A DNA stretch of 5,669 nucleotides from Parcubacteria group bacterium Athens0714_26 (GCA_007376745.1 VMGU01000038.1:1-5669); one strand, 5' to 3'. Shown: positions 1 through 5,218, counted from the first letter of the stretch. Translations and numbers: made by a program. The notes: a model not told the origin generated them from the sequence alone.

Positions 1-2
1 GG

Positions 3-32
3 CTCGCTAACGAGTGAGTCCCCTTATCTCAC
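3..32 (+). other. Two small adjacent hairpins in the leader of the first gene
   Basis: The upstream end of the window can fold as CTCG (3-6) with CGAG (11-14) around a CTAA loop, or as GTGAG (14-18) with CTCAC (28-32) around a nine-base loop. The two stems share base 14, so they could compete weakly. They lie 45-75 nt before the ATG at 78 and probably belong to its untranslated leader. No promoter for that gene is visible, so the transcription start is probably upstream of the window. The stems are short, and chance pairing is possible. Confidence 0.3.
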
Positions 33-48
33 GGGAAGTGGGAAATTA

Positions 49-70
49 TTCGGTAAAAAGCCGAAGGAGG
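49..70 (+). promoter_or_regulatory. Leader hairpin abutting a strong Shine-Dalgarno sequence
   Basis: TTCGG (49-53) pairs with CCGAA (61-65) around a seven-base A-rich loop. The last two bases of the stem are the first two of AAGGAGG (64-70), an almost full-length complement to the 16S rRNA 3' end. Seven bases separate the GGAGG from the ATG at 78, which is near-optimal spacing and fixes that start. It is the only convincing Shine-Dalgarno sequence in the window. The hairpin may help present or mask it, but that is inference. Confidence 0.65.
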
Positions 71-77
71 TTAGGCT

Positions 78-662
78 ATGAAATATGGAGAGTTGAATCT
101 CGGCCAAATTGAGGCGATTGTGAACAAGCTCGGCGGAATGGAAGGCGTGCAGCAATTTCTCTCCGGCACCTTGGTGGTTGCTAAAACAACCGCTTTTGCG
201 CTCTTGGAGCGGGTCGGCATCGTCAATCTTTCGGACATCGGAAAGTTCGTTTCTCGCGAACACTTCACCATAGACAACAAAGAGGTGAAGATCGCGTGGA
301 TCGGAGACAATTTTAGGAACAACTTTCTGAGCAAGGTGGAAGAGGCACAAGCCAAAACCACTCTCTGCATCAGTAAGCTCAAGAAAAGCTCTCTGGATGC
401 TCTAATTATGATAGAATTGGGAAGTGTAACAGAAACTACTCTTGCCAATATTTGGCAGATGTTTAAGAAACAGCCGAACGGCGAGTCTGGAAAACTCTTG
501 ATTGATGGCCATGCAAACATCTTCTATGTCTGCGACGCCAAAGGGGTGTTCTGGGCGGTGCGTGTTTACTGGGACGGCGATGGCTGGGACGTTAATGCTC
601 TCTCGGTTGAGGATTCGGATGGGTGGTGTGGAGGCAACCTGGTTTTCTCTCGCAATTCTTAG
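78..662 (+). CDS. Small protein of unknown function, CPR-type hypothetical family
   Basis: This is a 194-residue, probably soluble protein with no signal peptide or membrane segment. The start is fixed by AAGGAGG at 64-70. The N-terminal third looks helical (LGQIEAIVNKLGGMEGVQQF, about residues 8-27). The C-terminal part (about 137-194) looks like a beta-rich module, with alternating hydrophobic strands (KLLIDGHANIFYV, then VFWAVRVYWDGDGWDV) and a tail ending in VFSRNS. From memory, short hypothetical proteins with this type of N-terminus and a GWxVxAxSV...W...FSR-like C-terminus recur, often in several copies, in Parcubacteria genomes. I know no function for them. The gene appears richer in GC than the AT-rich stretches downstream, and its strong ribosome binding site sets it apart. 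It is closed off by its own terminator at 706-762, so it is probably not part of the downstream operon. Coding status is well supported; function is unknown. Confidence 0.85.
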   Translation: MKYGELNLGQIEAIVNKLGGMEGVQQFLSGTLVVAKTTAFALLERVGIVNLSDIGKFVSREHFTIDNKEVKIAWIGDNFRNNFLSKVEEAQAKTTLCISKLKKSSLDALIMIELGSVTETTLANIWQMFKKQPNGESGKLLIDGHANIFYVCDAKGVFWAVRVYWDGDGWDVNALSVEDSDGWCGGNLVFSRNS

Positions 663-673
663 ATACTTGGGCT

Positions 674-693
674 CCTGCCTGCCGGCAGGCAGG
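674..693. repeat. Perfect 20-bp GC-rich palindrome (interspersed repeat)
   Basis: CCTGCCTGCC (674-683) is followed directly by its exact inverse complement, GGCAGGCAGG (684-693), with no spacer. It begins 11 nt after the stop codon of the preceding gene and ends 12 nt before the terminator stem. It has no T-tract, so it is not itself a terminator. From memory, CCTGCCGGCAGG-type palindromes are abundant interspersed repeats in Parcubacteria genomes. Only one copy of this type is present here, so its repeat status cannot be shown from the window. Confidence 0.75.
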
Positions 694-705
694 CTTGAGT
701 CTTTA

Positions 706-762
706 GACCCTTGGTTCTCCCAAGAAAATTTATTTTCTTGCGGAGGCCAAGGGTCTTTTTTT
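706..762 (+). terminator. Long intrinsic (Rho-independent) terminator
   Basis: GACCCTTGG (706-714) pairs over 9 bp with CCAAGGGTC (747-755). The hairpin continues inward with CTCC (717-720) against GGAG (742-745) and CAAGAAAA (721-728) against TTTTCTTG (733-740), closing on a four-base loop. That gives about 21 base pairs interrupted by small bulges. Seven T residues (756-762) follow immediately. There is no A-tract on the left side, so it acts on the plus strand only. It should end transcription of the 78-662 gene and insulate it from the transketolase operon. Confidence 0.9.
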
Positions 763-770
763 ATAAAATT

Positions 771-779
771 TGGTATAAT
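771..779 (+). promoter_or_regulatory. Extended -10 promoter, TGG-TATAAT
   Basis: TATAAT at 774-779 is preceded by TG one base upstream (771-772), the extended -10 arrangement of a housekeeping sigma factor. A start near 786 is expected. The -35 region would fall around 750-757, inside the 3' arm of the terminator, and holds no TTGACA-like hexamer; the TG extension may compensate. It is positioned to drive the transketolase-to-aldolase cluster with a leader of roughly 49 nt. Confidence 0.6.
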
Positions 780-822
780 AAAAATGAAATTATATATTAC
801 GCAACGGTTACGGCTTTTGAGT

Positions 823-828
823 TATAAT
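823..828 (+). promoter_or_regulatory. Second TATAAT, 6 nt before the transketolase ATG (leaderless-type promoter)
   Basis: A perfect TATAAT lies at 823-828 and the ATG begins at 835. A -10 hexamer ending at -7 places the transcription start at the A of the ATG. There is no Shine-Dalgarno sequence before this ATG, which fits a leaderless transcript. No convincing -35 hexamer is visible at 799-806. It could be used together with, or instead of, the promoter at 771-779. Confidence 0.55.
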
Positions 829-834
829 AAATTT

Positions 835-1698
835 ATGGAGTTAAACGAGAAAAAACTGGAATTTCTTGAGGAAATGGCTAATGTTATCCGCCGGGATATT
901 ATTGAGATGCTTGTGGAAGCGGGGTCAGGGCATTCCGCCGGGCCGCTCGGGATGGCGGATATTTTTGCCGCTTTGTATTTTCATATTTTAAATCATAATC
1001 CTAAAAACCCTGCGTGGCCCGAGCGCGACAGGGTAATTTTATCCAACGGCCATATTTGCCCGGCGCTTTACGCGGCTCTTGCCAACTCGGGTTATTTTTC
1101 CATTGAGGAATTAATGACGCTTAGAAAAATCAGTTCAAGATTGCAGGGGCATCCGCATCGCGGCAGTTTGCCTGGAATTGAAACTACGTCTGGGCCGCTG
1201 GGGAGCGGCCTTTCGCAGGCCATTGGTTTTGCATTAGCTGCCAAATTAGATAATAAAAAATACCGCGTTTATTGCCTGACTTCGGACGGTGAGCATCAGG
1301 AGGGGAATACATGGGAGGCGATAATGTTTGCCGGCAATAAGGGAACCAAATTAAATAATCTAACGGTTATTGTTGACAGGAATAATATTCAGATTGACGG
1401 ATTTACCGAGGACGTGATGCCTCTTGAGCCGCTTAGAGAAAAATATGAAGCTTTTAAATGGCATGTGATAGAAGTTAACGGTCATGATATGGAAGAGTTT
1501 GTGGCGGCGGTCAATGAGGCAAAAGCGATTTATGAAAAACCAACCGTTATCATCGCTCATACTATTCCCGGCAAGGGAGTCAGTTTTATGGAGAAAGATT
1601 ATTTGTGGCATGGCAAGCCGCCGACAAAAGATGAGGCCAGAATTGCATTAAAAGAATTAAGAACTTTGCAGGGTAAAATTAAAAGCGAGCACGAGTAG
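835..1698 (+). CDS. tkt: Transketolase, N-terminal (ThDP-binding) subunit
   Basis: This is a 287-residue protein matching the N-terminal, pyrophosphate-binding half of transketolase (EC 2.2.1.1), made as a separate polypeptide. Together with the downstream C-terminal subunit it should move two-carbon ketol units between sugar phosphates in the cytoplasm. Family landmarks are in order: GHSAG with H33, SNGH with H73, QGHPH with H106, SGPLGSGLSQAIG (119-131), and the thiamine-diphosphate motif S150-D-G-E followed by DRNN (181-184). A GKGVSFME...WHGKPP segment lies near the C-terminus. The first glycine of the usual GDG is serine here. The ATG at 835 is chosen because the family homology begins directly after it. 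An in-frame ATG at 784 would add 17 residues that look unlike the family, and it lies upstream of the start expected from the 771-779 promoter. Translation ends with tandem stops, TAG TAA. A complete, probably functional gene. Confidence 0.94.
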   Translation: MELNEKKLEFLEEMANVIRRDIIEMLVEAGSGHSAGPLGMADIFAALYFHILNHNPKNPAWPERDRVILSNGHICPALYAALANSGYFSIEELMTLRKISSRLQGHPHRGSLPGIETTSGPLGSGLSQAIGFALAAKLDNKKYRVYCLTSDGEHQEGNTWEAIMFAGNKGTKLNNLTVIVDRNNIQIDGFTEDVMPLEPLREKYEAFKWHVIEVNGHDMEEFVAAVNEAKAIYEKPTVIIAHTIPGKGVSFMEKDYLWHGKPPTKDEARIALKELRTLQGKIKSEHE

Positions 1699-1701
1699 TA
1701 A

Positions 1702-1741
1702 TCGCGAATAACGCTAATATTATTCAAAATAATGCGAATAA
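1702..1741. repeat. AT-rich intergenic repeat remnant (GCGAATAA / TTATTC units)
   Basis: GCGAATAA occurs at 1704-1711 and again at 1734-1741. Between them TTATTC (1720-1725) is the inverse complement of the GAATAA in both copies. A weak hairpin, ATTATT (1719-1724) with AATAAT (1728-1733), is also possible. The stretch fills the gap between the transketolase N-terminal gene and the small membrane-protein gene. The 8-mer ATGCGAAT (1732-1739) recurs in the next intergenic spacer at 2971-2978. It resembles degenerate CGAAT-type repeats that I recall from Parcubacteria spacers. Confidence 0.45.
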
Positions 1742-1744
1742 AAC

Positions 1745-1750
1745 TATAAA
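1745..1750 (+). promoter_or_regulatory. Possible -10 element, TATAAA, 6 nt before the small-protein ATG
   Basis: TATAAA at 1745-1750 stands in exactly the same relation to the ATG at 1757 as the TATAAT at 823-828 does to the ATG at 835: six bases between. No Shine-Dalgarno sequence is present. The local sequence is so AT-rich that a chance match is likely, so this is only a candidate internal leaderless promoter. Confidence 0.25.
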
Positions 1751-1756
1751 AATAAA

Positions 1757-1963
1757 ATGAGTAAAATATCAAAAAGTTTAATAATTATTGCAGGGTTTTT
1801 AGTTGTTGGTGGATTTTGGGTATCACATTTTCAAGTTAATTTGTTATCTCTTGAAGAGAGAACTTTTCAGAATCTTTTTATAACTAAAATGAATTCTTTA
1901 GAGAGCTACATTTTAGCAATTACTTTTATTTTATTAGCAATTTATTTTAAGAAAAATGATTAA
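1757..1963 (+). CDS. Small two-helix membrane protein of unknown function
   Basis: This predicted 68-residue protein has two hydrophobic segments, about residues 8-24 (LIIIAGFLVVGGFWVSH) and about 50-64 (SYILAITFILLAIYF). A short polar stretch separates them, and the C-terminus is charged (KKND). It has no recognisable domain. By hand count the gene is about 24% GC, clearly lower than its neighbours. It sits between the two transketolase halves, and its last 8 nt overlap the start of the C-terminal subunit gene, which suggests translational coupling. The start lacks a Shine-Dalgarno sequence but has a -10-like TATAAA 6 nt upstream. A genuine membrane peptide, a recent insertion, or an open frame arising by chance in AT-rich spacer are all possible. 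The coherent two-helix pattern and tight overlap favour a real gene, with moderate confidence. Confidence 0.55.
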   Translation: MSKISKSLIIIAGFLVVGGFWVSHFQVNLLSLEERTFQNLFITKMNSLESYILAITFILLAIYFKKND

Positions 1964-2948
1964 TTTAGAAGCAAAATTAAATCAAAAACTTTTTGATAAA
2001 GATGTAGAGCAAAAGCCGACTCGCGATGGATACGGCGAGGGTTTGGTTGCGGCGGGTGAAAAGGATAATAATGTTGTGGTTTTGTGCGCAGATTTAACCG
2101 AGTCAACCCGGTCGGAGGGTTTTGCCAAGAAATTTCCGGAGAGGTTTTTTGAAGTTGGCGTAGCCGAACAAAATTTAGCCACCATTGCCGCCGGTCTCGG
2201 GGTGAATAATAAAATACCGTTTATTTCTTCTTACGCGATTTTTTCTCCGGGCCGCAATCTTGAGCAAATCAGGACAACTATCGCCTACAACGATTCCAAT
2301 GTGAAAATTGCCGGAGCGCATACGGGAATTTCCGTGGGTCCGGACGGCGCAACACATCAGGCGACAGAAGATATAGCCATAATGCGGGCAATGCCTAATA
2401 TGAAAGTTTTTGTTCCCTGTGATGCTATTGAGGCTAAAAAAGCCACTATGGCGGCCGCAAAAATTTGGGGGCCTATTTATTTAAGATTCGCGAGAGAAAA
2501 AAGCCCGGTTTTAACCACTGAAGAAACGCCTTTTATCCCGGGCAAAGCGGAAATTTTTTATTCAGGTAAAAAGCCGCAAGTTTTAATTATCGGATGCGGG
2601 CCGCTCATTTATAACGCGCTTCTCGCGGCTAAAGATTTGGAAGAGGAGGGCGTCGGAACTATTGTTTTAAATTGCCATACAATAAAACCGCTTGATGATA
2701 AAAAAATTATTGAATTGGTGAAAAAATGCGGGGCCGTGGTGACGGTTGAAGAGCATCAGGTAGCGGGAGGACTGGGAGGGGCTATTGCCGAGACGCTGGC
2801 AAAAAATTATCCGGCGCCGATTGAGTTTATAGGAATGCAGGATGTTTTTGGGGAATCAGGCGCTCCAAAGGAATTAATTGAGAAATACGGGATGGATGTC
2901 GTGGCGATAAAAGATGCGGTGAAGCGCGTGATTAAAAGGAAAAGATAA
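1956..2948 (+). CDS. tkt: Transketolase, C-terminal (pyrimidine-binding) subunit
   Basis: This 330-residue protein carries the pyrimidine-binding and C-terminal domains of transketolase and should pair with the product of 835-1698 to form the thiamine-diphosphate active site. The central motif FFEVGVAEQN (64-73) holds E71, the expected catalytic glutamate that activates the cofactor. Further family marks are GAHTGISVGPDGATHQATED (120-139) with H134, and PIYLRFARE with its phosphate-contacting arginine. The last third, VLIIGCGPLIYNALLAAKDL through VVTVEEHQVAGGLGGAI, is the usual C-terminal domain. The ATG at 1956 is preferred because the N-terminal stretch LFDKDVEQKPTRDGYGEGL looks like the normal beginning of split-transketolase C-terminal subunits. 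This start overlaps the upstream small gene by 8 nt and has only a poor AAG upstream, so coupled translation is plausible. Complete; active-site residues appear intact. Confidence 0.95.
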   Translation: MINLEAKLNQKLFDKDVEQKPTRDGYGEGLVAAGEKDNNVVVLCADLTESTRSEGFAKKFPERFFEVGVAEQNLATIAAGLGVNNKIPFISSYAIFSPGRNLEQIRTTIAYNDSNVKIAGAHTGISVGPDGATHQATEDIAIMRAMPNMKVFVPCDAIEAKKATMAAAKIWGPIYLRFAREKSPVLTTEETPFIPGKAEIFYSGKKPQVLIIGCGPLIYNALLAAKDLEEEGVGTIVLNCHTIKPLDDKKIIELVKKCGAVVTVEEHQVAGGLGGAIAETLAKNYPAPIEFIGMQDVFGESGAPKELIEKYGMDVVAIKDAVKRVIKRKR

Positions 2949-2952
2949 TATA

Positions 2953-2990
2953 ATGCGAAACTACAAATTTATGCGAATGCCACGAATACG
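2953..2990. repeat. CGAA-rich intergenic repeat remnant
   Basis: The 72-nt spacer after the transketolase C-terminal gene holds spaced copies of GCGAA or CGAAT: ATGCGAA at 2953-2959, ATGCGAAT at 2971-2978 and ACGAATACG at 2982-2990. ATGCGAAT is shared with the spacer at 1732-1739. The remainder up to 3020 is AT-rich, with ATTATTAA repeated at 2995-3002 and 3006-3013. No terminator is seen, so transcription may run through into the kinase gene. The arrangement resembles a degenerate interspersed repeat that I recall from Parcubacteria genomes. Confidence 0.45.
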
Positions 2991-3020
2991 GTTTATTATT
3001 AACTAATTATTAATTAATTT

Positions 3021-4040
3021 ATGGATATAATAACTATCGGCTCGGCAACAAGGGATAATTTTTTGGAACTGGATTATAAAATTATAAAGTGGTCTAAAAC
3101 ACCCCTAAAAAAAGCCATTGTTTTTCCCTTAGGTGAAAAACTTGAAGTAAACAAGGTGTTTAGCACCATCGGGGGCAACGCGGTAAATGCCAGTGTGACT
3201 TTTAGCAGGCAGGGATTTAAGACCGGCTGTTTTGGTAAAATCGGCGATGATTTGGCGGGCAGGGAATTGATAGAGAAATTAGCAAAAGACAATGTTGTTC
3301 CTAATTTTGCTATCTCCAAAGATGAGCCGACGGCTTATTCCGTTTTGTTGTTAAAAAACGGCGAGCGGACAATTTTGGGCTATCACGGAGCATCAAATAC
3401 TTTGTGTAAAAACGATATAGGCTGGGAAAGCCTTAAAAGTAATTGGTGGTATTTGTCTTTAGCCGGCCAGTCAATAGAGTTGTTTAAGCCATTAATAGAA
3501 TTTGCCAAACAAAATAATATTAAAGTCGCTTTTAATCCAAGCGGTTATCATATTCAAAACCGACGCAAGGAAATTATGGATTCTTTAAAGGATTTGGCAT
3601 TTTTGGTTTTAAACCAGGGTGAAGCAGCGGAACTTGTCAAAATACCTTTTTATAAAGAAAAAGAAGTTTTTAAAAAATTAGACGCGTTGATGCCCGGCAT
3701 TGTGGCTGTAACCAACGGGCCTAAAGGAGTAACTGTTTCCGATGGCAAATATATTTATAAAGCCGGCATATTCAAGGAAGAAAAGCTGGCTGACCGGACT
3801 GGCGCGGGTGACGCTTTCGGCAGCGGATTTGTGGCCGGGCTTATTCAACAAATTAGAAATTTGAAATTAGAAATTAGAAATTTGCCGCCAAAGGCGGTGG
3901 AATATGCCATCCGGCTGGCGACGGCTAACGCCACCGCGGTAGTAGAAAAAATTGGAGCCACCGAAGGGATTTTAACTAAAGAAGAGTTTGAATCCTCGCC
4001 GAGATTTAAAAATTTGAACATAAAAATTCAATCTTTATGA
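3021..4040 (+). CDS. PfkB/ribokinase-family sugar or nucleoside kinase
   Basis: This 339-residue cytoplasmic kinase belongs to the PfkB (ribokinase-like) family and would transfer phosphate from ATP to a sugar, sugar phosphate or nucleoside. The N-terminal IGSATRDNF is the usual first strand. GGNAVNASVTFSRQG (51-65) with GKIGDD after it is the first family signature. DRTGAGDAFGSGFVAG (258-273) is the second, with GAGD forming the anion hole and D264 the expected catalytic base. The substrate cannot be read from sequence; ribokinase, fructokinase, adenosine kinase or 6-phosphofructokinase are possible. Its place between transketolase and fructose-bisphosphate aldolase makes a phosphofructokinase role attractive, by inference only. 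Residues about 277-292, just after the second signature, are encoded by a heptamer repeat plus a GC hairpin (3850-3897) and look like an insertion. The ATG at 3021 has no Shine-Dalgarno sequence. The stop overlaps the next start as ATGA. Confidence 0.9.
   Translation: MDIITIGSATRDNFLELDYKIIKWSKTPLKKAIVFPLGEKLEVNKVFSTIGGNAVNASVTFSRQGFKTGCFGKIGDDLAGRELIEKLAKDNVVPNFAISKDEPTAYSVLLLKNGERTILGYHGASNTLCKNDIGWESLKSNWWYLSLAGQSIELFKPLIEFAKQNNIKVAFNPSGYHIQNRRKEIMDSLKDLAFLVLNQGEAAELVKIPFYKEKEVFKKLDALMPGIVAVTNGPKGVTVSDGKYIYKAGIFKEEKLADRTGAGDAFGSGFVAGLIQQIRNLKLEIRNLPPKAVEYAIRLATANATAVVEKIGATEGILTKEEFESSPRFKNLNIKIQSL
3850..3884 (+). repeat. Five-unit (AAATTAG) heptamer tandem repeat inside the kinase gene
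   Basis: Five consecutive 7-nt units occupy this stretch: AAATTAG, AAATTTG, AAATTAG, AAATTAG, AAATTTG. The unit length is not a multiple of three, but a 21-nt period brings the frame back, so the protein shows IRNL twice, seven residues apart (278-281 and 285-288). The tract runs directly into the GC hairpin at 3885-3897. AAATTAG-type heptamer tracts are, from memory, common in Parcubacteria spacers; here one has been accommodated within coding sequence. Confidence 0.85.
3885..3897. repeat. GC hairpin CCGCC-AAA-GGCGG inside the kinase gene
   Basis: This is a 5-bp perfect stem with a three-base loop, directly adjoining the heptamer tract. Its 13 bases are the exact reverse complement of 5355-5367 in the aldolase gene, so it appears to be the same interspersed element in the opposite orientation. 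It encodes the PPKA residues that precede the VEYAIRLATANA helix. There is no T-tract, so a terminator role is unlikely. Confidence 0.7.
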
Positions 4041-5218
4041 TTAACGCCACTGATTATTTAGGTAAAATTTTAGGCGTTGACGCGATGATGCTTGAAAGAA
4101 TGGATAAGGTTATGGCGGAAAAGACCGGCAAAAGCGGAGTGCTTGATAAAATTGCCGCGGAAAATGAAGCGGTTATTTGCGCCACCCTTGCCAGTCTCGA
4201 TTCGACAAACCGTTCCACGAGCCACATTTTAAGTATTTTGAGGCAAAAACTTTTCGCTGATGAAAAGCAGTTGCTTGAATTTTTACAGAGCGTGCCGGGC
4301 AGAGACGAGTTTGAAAAAGCCGCGGTTTTGGCGAAGAAAATAGTTAAAACCACAAAGGGATTTTTTTTAAAGAAAGACCGCGCCCGGGAAATTTTAAATA
4401 AACGGCCGTCGGAAAATTTACTAAAATATTTAAAAGTTAACAGTATTGCCGAAGTGCTTCAAAATTACGATGTCGCGGAAATTTTTTCAGCTTTGCGTTT
4501 TATGGAATCGGACGAATGGATGCACCAGACTTTTGAGGCGGCTTACAGTAATTTTACCGCCAGCGATTTTGAAGAAAGAGAAATAGAAATTAAAGTTCTT
4601 AGCCCCGTCTGGCGGGAGGTGGGGGTAATTTTTATTAATCCCATCAAAGAAAATATCCCGGGAAAATTTTTAAGAGATTTCGCGTTACTCCTTCATTATT
4701 CGCACGAAATAGATTTTTATTCCGGGCTTTTTAAAAAATATTCCTTCGGACAGAATTTCGTAGAGAATTTTAAAATGCTTCTTCGCGGCGATGTTAAAAA
4801 TATTTATAAAGTTGAAGACGGCGAGTGGTTGATTGTCCAGCGGTATCTGGCAAAAGAAAACCCTCAAGACCCGCGGCTTTTTTTACCGCGAGTCAATCCA
4901 GAATCGCTTCATTGGCTGAAAGGGGAAAGGGATTTGGCGCTTTTTGATTACCAAGACGCAAAAATGGATTTGGGATTGTGGAATGATTTAAGCTGGGTTG
5001 GAGGCATTTTTCATGACGGCGCAGAAGACGTGGTAAGCTTTGATTTGGAGGATAACGCTATGTCACTGGTTTCATTTATGAAGGGGAAGGAAAAAAGTTT
5101 TAATTATCATCAAAGAGAAGCTATGTGGACTAAAATTTTTTCTGAATACGCCGGCGGGGAAAAGGAAATGGAAAGATTGTTATCAGATAATTTTAATAAT
5201 GGGATAATTAAATTTTAA
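4037..5218 (+). CDS. Unrecognised 393-residue cytoplasmic protein
   Basis: I do not recognise this protein. It has no signal peptide or membrane segment and is rich in charged residues. The first half (about 1-170) looks mainly helical (for example ATLASLDSTNRSTSHILSIL at 49-68 and DEFEKAAVLAKKIVKTTKGF at 90-109). From about 185 there are alternating strand-like stretches (IKVLSPVWREVGVIFI, 185-200; EWLIVQRYL, 263-271) and helices. The C-terminal region has a WVGGIFHDGAEDVVSFDLED segment (320-339) and a charged helix with FNYHQREAMW (355-364). No nucleotide-binding loop or zinc cluster is obvious. The ATG overlaps the kinase stop as ATGA, and the aldolase begins 3 nt after its stop. It is therefore almost certainly co-expressed with both and may assist or regulate sugar-phosphate metabolism. 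That role is inferred from context only. A T8 run at 4361-4368 does not disturb the frame. Confidence 0.85.
   Translation: MINATDYLGKILGVDAMMLERMDKVMAEKTGKSGVLDKIAAENEAVICATLASLDSTNRSTSHILSILRQKLFADEKQLLEFLQSVPGRDEFEKAAVLAKKIVKTTKGFFLKKDRAREILNKRPSENLLKYLKVNSIAEVLQNYDVAEIFSALRFMESDEWMHQTFEAAYSNFTASDFEEREIEIKVLSPVWREVGVIFINPIKENIPGKFLRDFALLLHYSHEIDFYSGLFKKYSFGQNFVENFKMLLRGDVKNIYKVEDGEWLIVQRYLAKENPQDPRLFLPRVNPESLHWLKGERDLALFDYQDAKMDLGLWNDLSWVGGIFHDGAEDVVSFDLEDNAMSLVSFMKGKEKSFNYHQREAMWTKIFSEYAGGEKEMERLLSDNFNNGIIKF

Noticed and set aside
71..520. Minus-strand open frames opposite the first gene and elsewhere
   Set aside because: They lie opposite well-supported genes, have no ribosome sites or recognisable domains, and vary in frame. 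They look like shadows of the plus-strand coding sequence.
502..834. Open frame extending the transketolase N-terminal gene upstream by up to 111 residues
   Set aside because: It overlaps the first gene in another frame, crosses the palindrome and terminator, and the extra residues do not look like transketolase. The family begins at the ATG at 835.
784..834. Alternative transketolase start at the in-frame ATG at 784
   Set aside because: It has no ribosome site, adds 17 residues unlike the family, and precedes the transcription start expected from TATAAT at 774-779.
1193..1213. 7-bp GC hairpin with GGGG loop followed by TTT
   Set aside because: It lies inside the codons for the conserved SGPLGSGLSQ motif, with only three T residues. 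Coding constraint explains it better than a terminator.
3005..3020. Leaderless -10 element before the kinase ATG
   Set aside because: The hexamers at the right spacing (TATTAA, ATTAAT) match TATAAT at only four of six bases in a very AT-rich tract, too weak to call.
3850..3884. CRISPR or iteron-like array from the heptamer units
   Set aside because: The units are contiguous 7-mers without spacers, translated in frame within a kinase, and there is no origin or cas context.
4361..4372. T8 run resembling a slippery frameshift site
   Set aside because: The zero frame continues normally to 5218. A -1 shift would meet a TAA at 4399, and no stimulatory structure or longer alternative frame was seen.
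4868..4894. CGCGG/CCGCG hairpin with a T-rich loop
   Set aside because: The T-run is in the loop rather than after the stem, and the sequence is continuous coding sequence.
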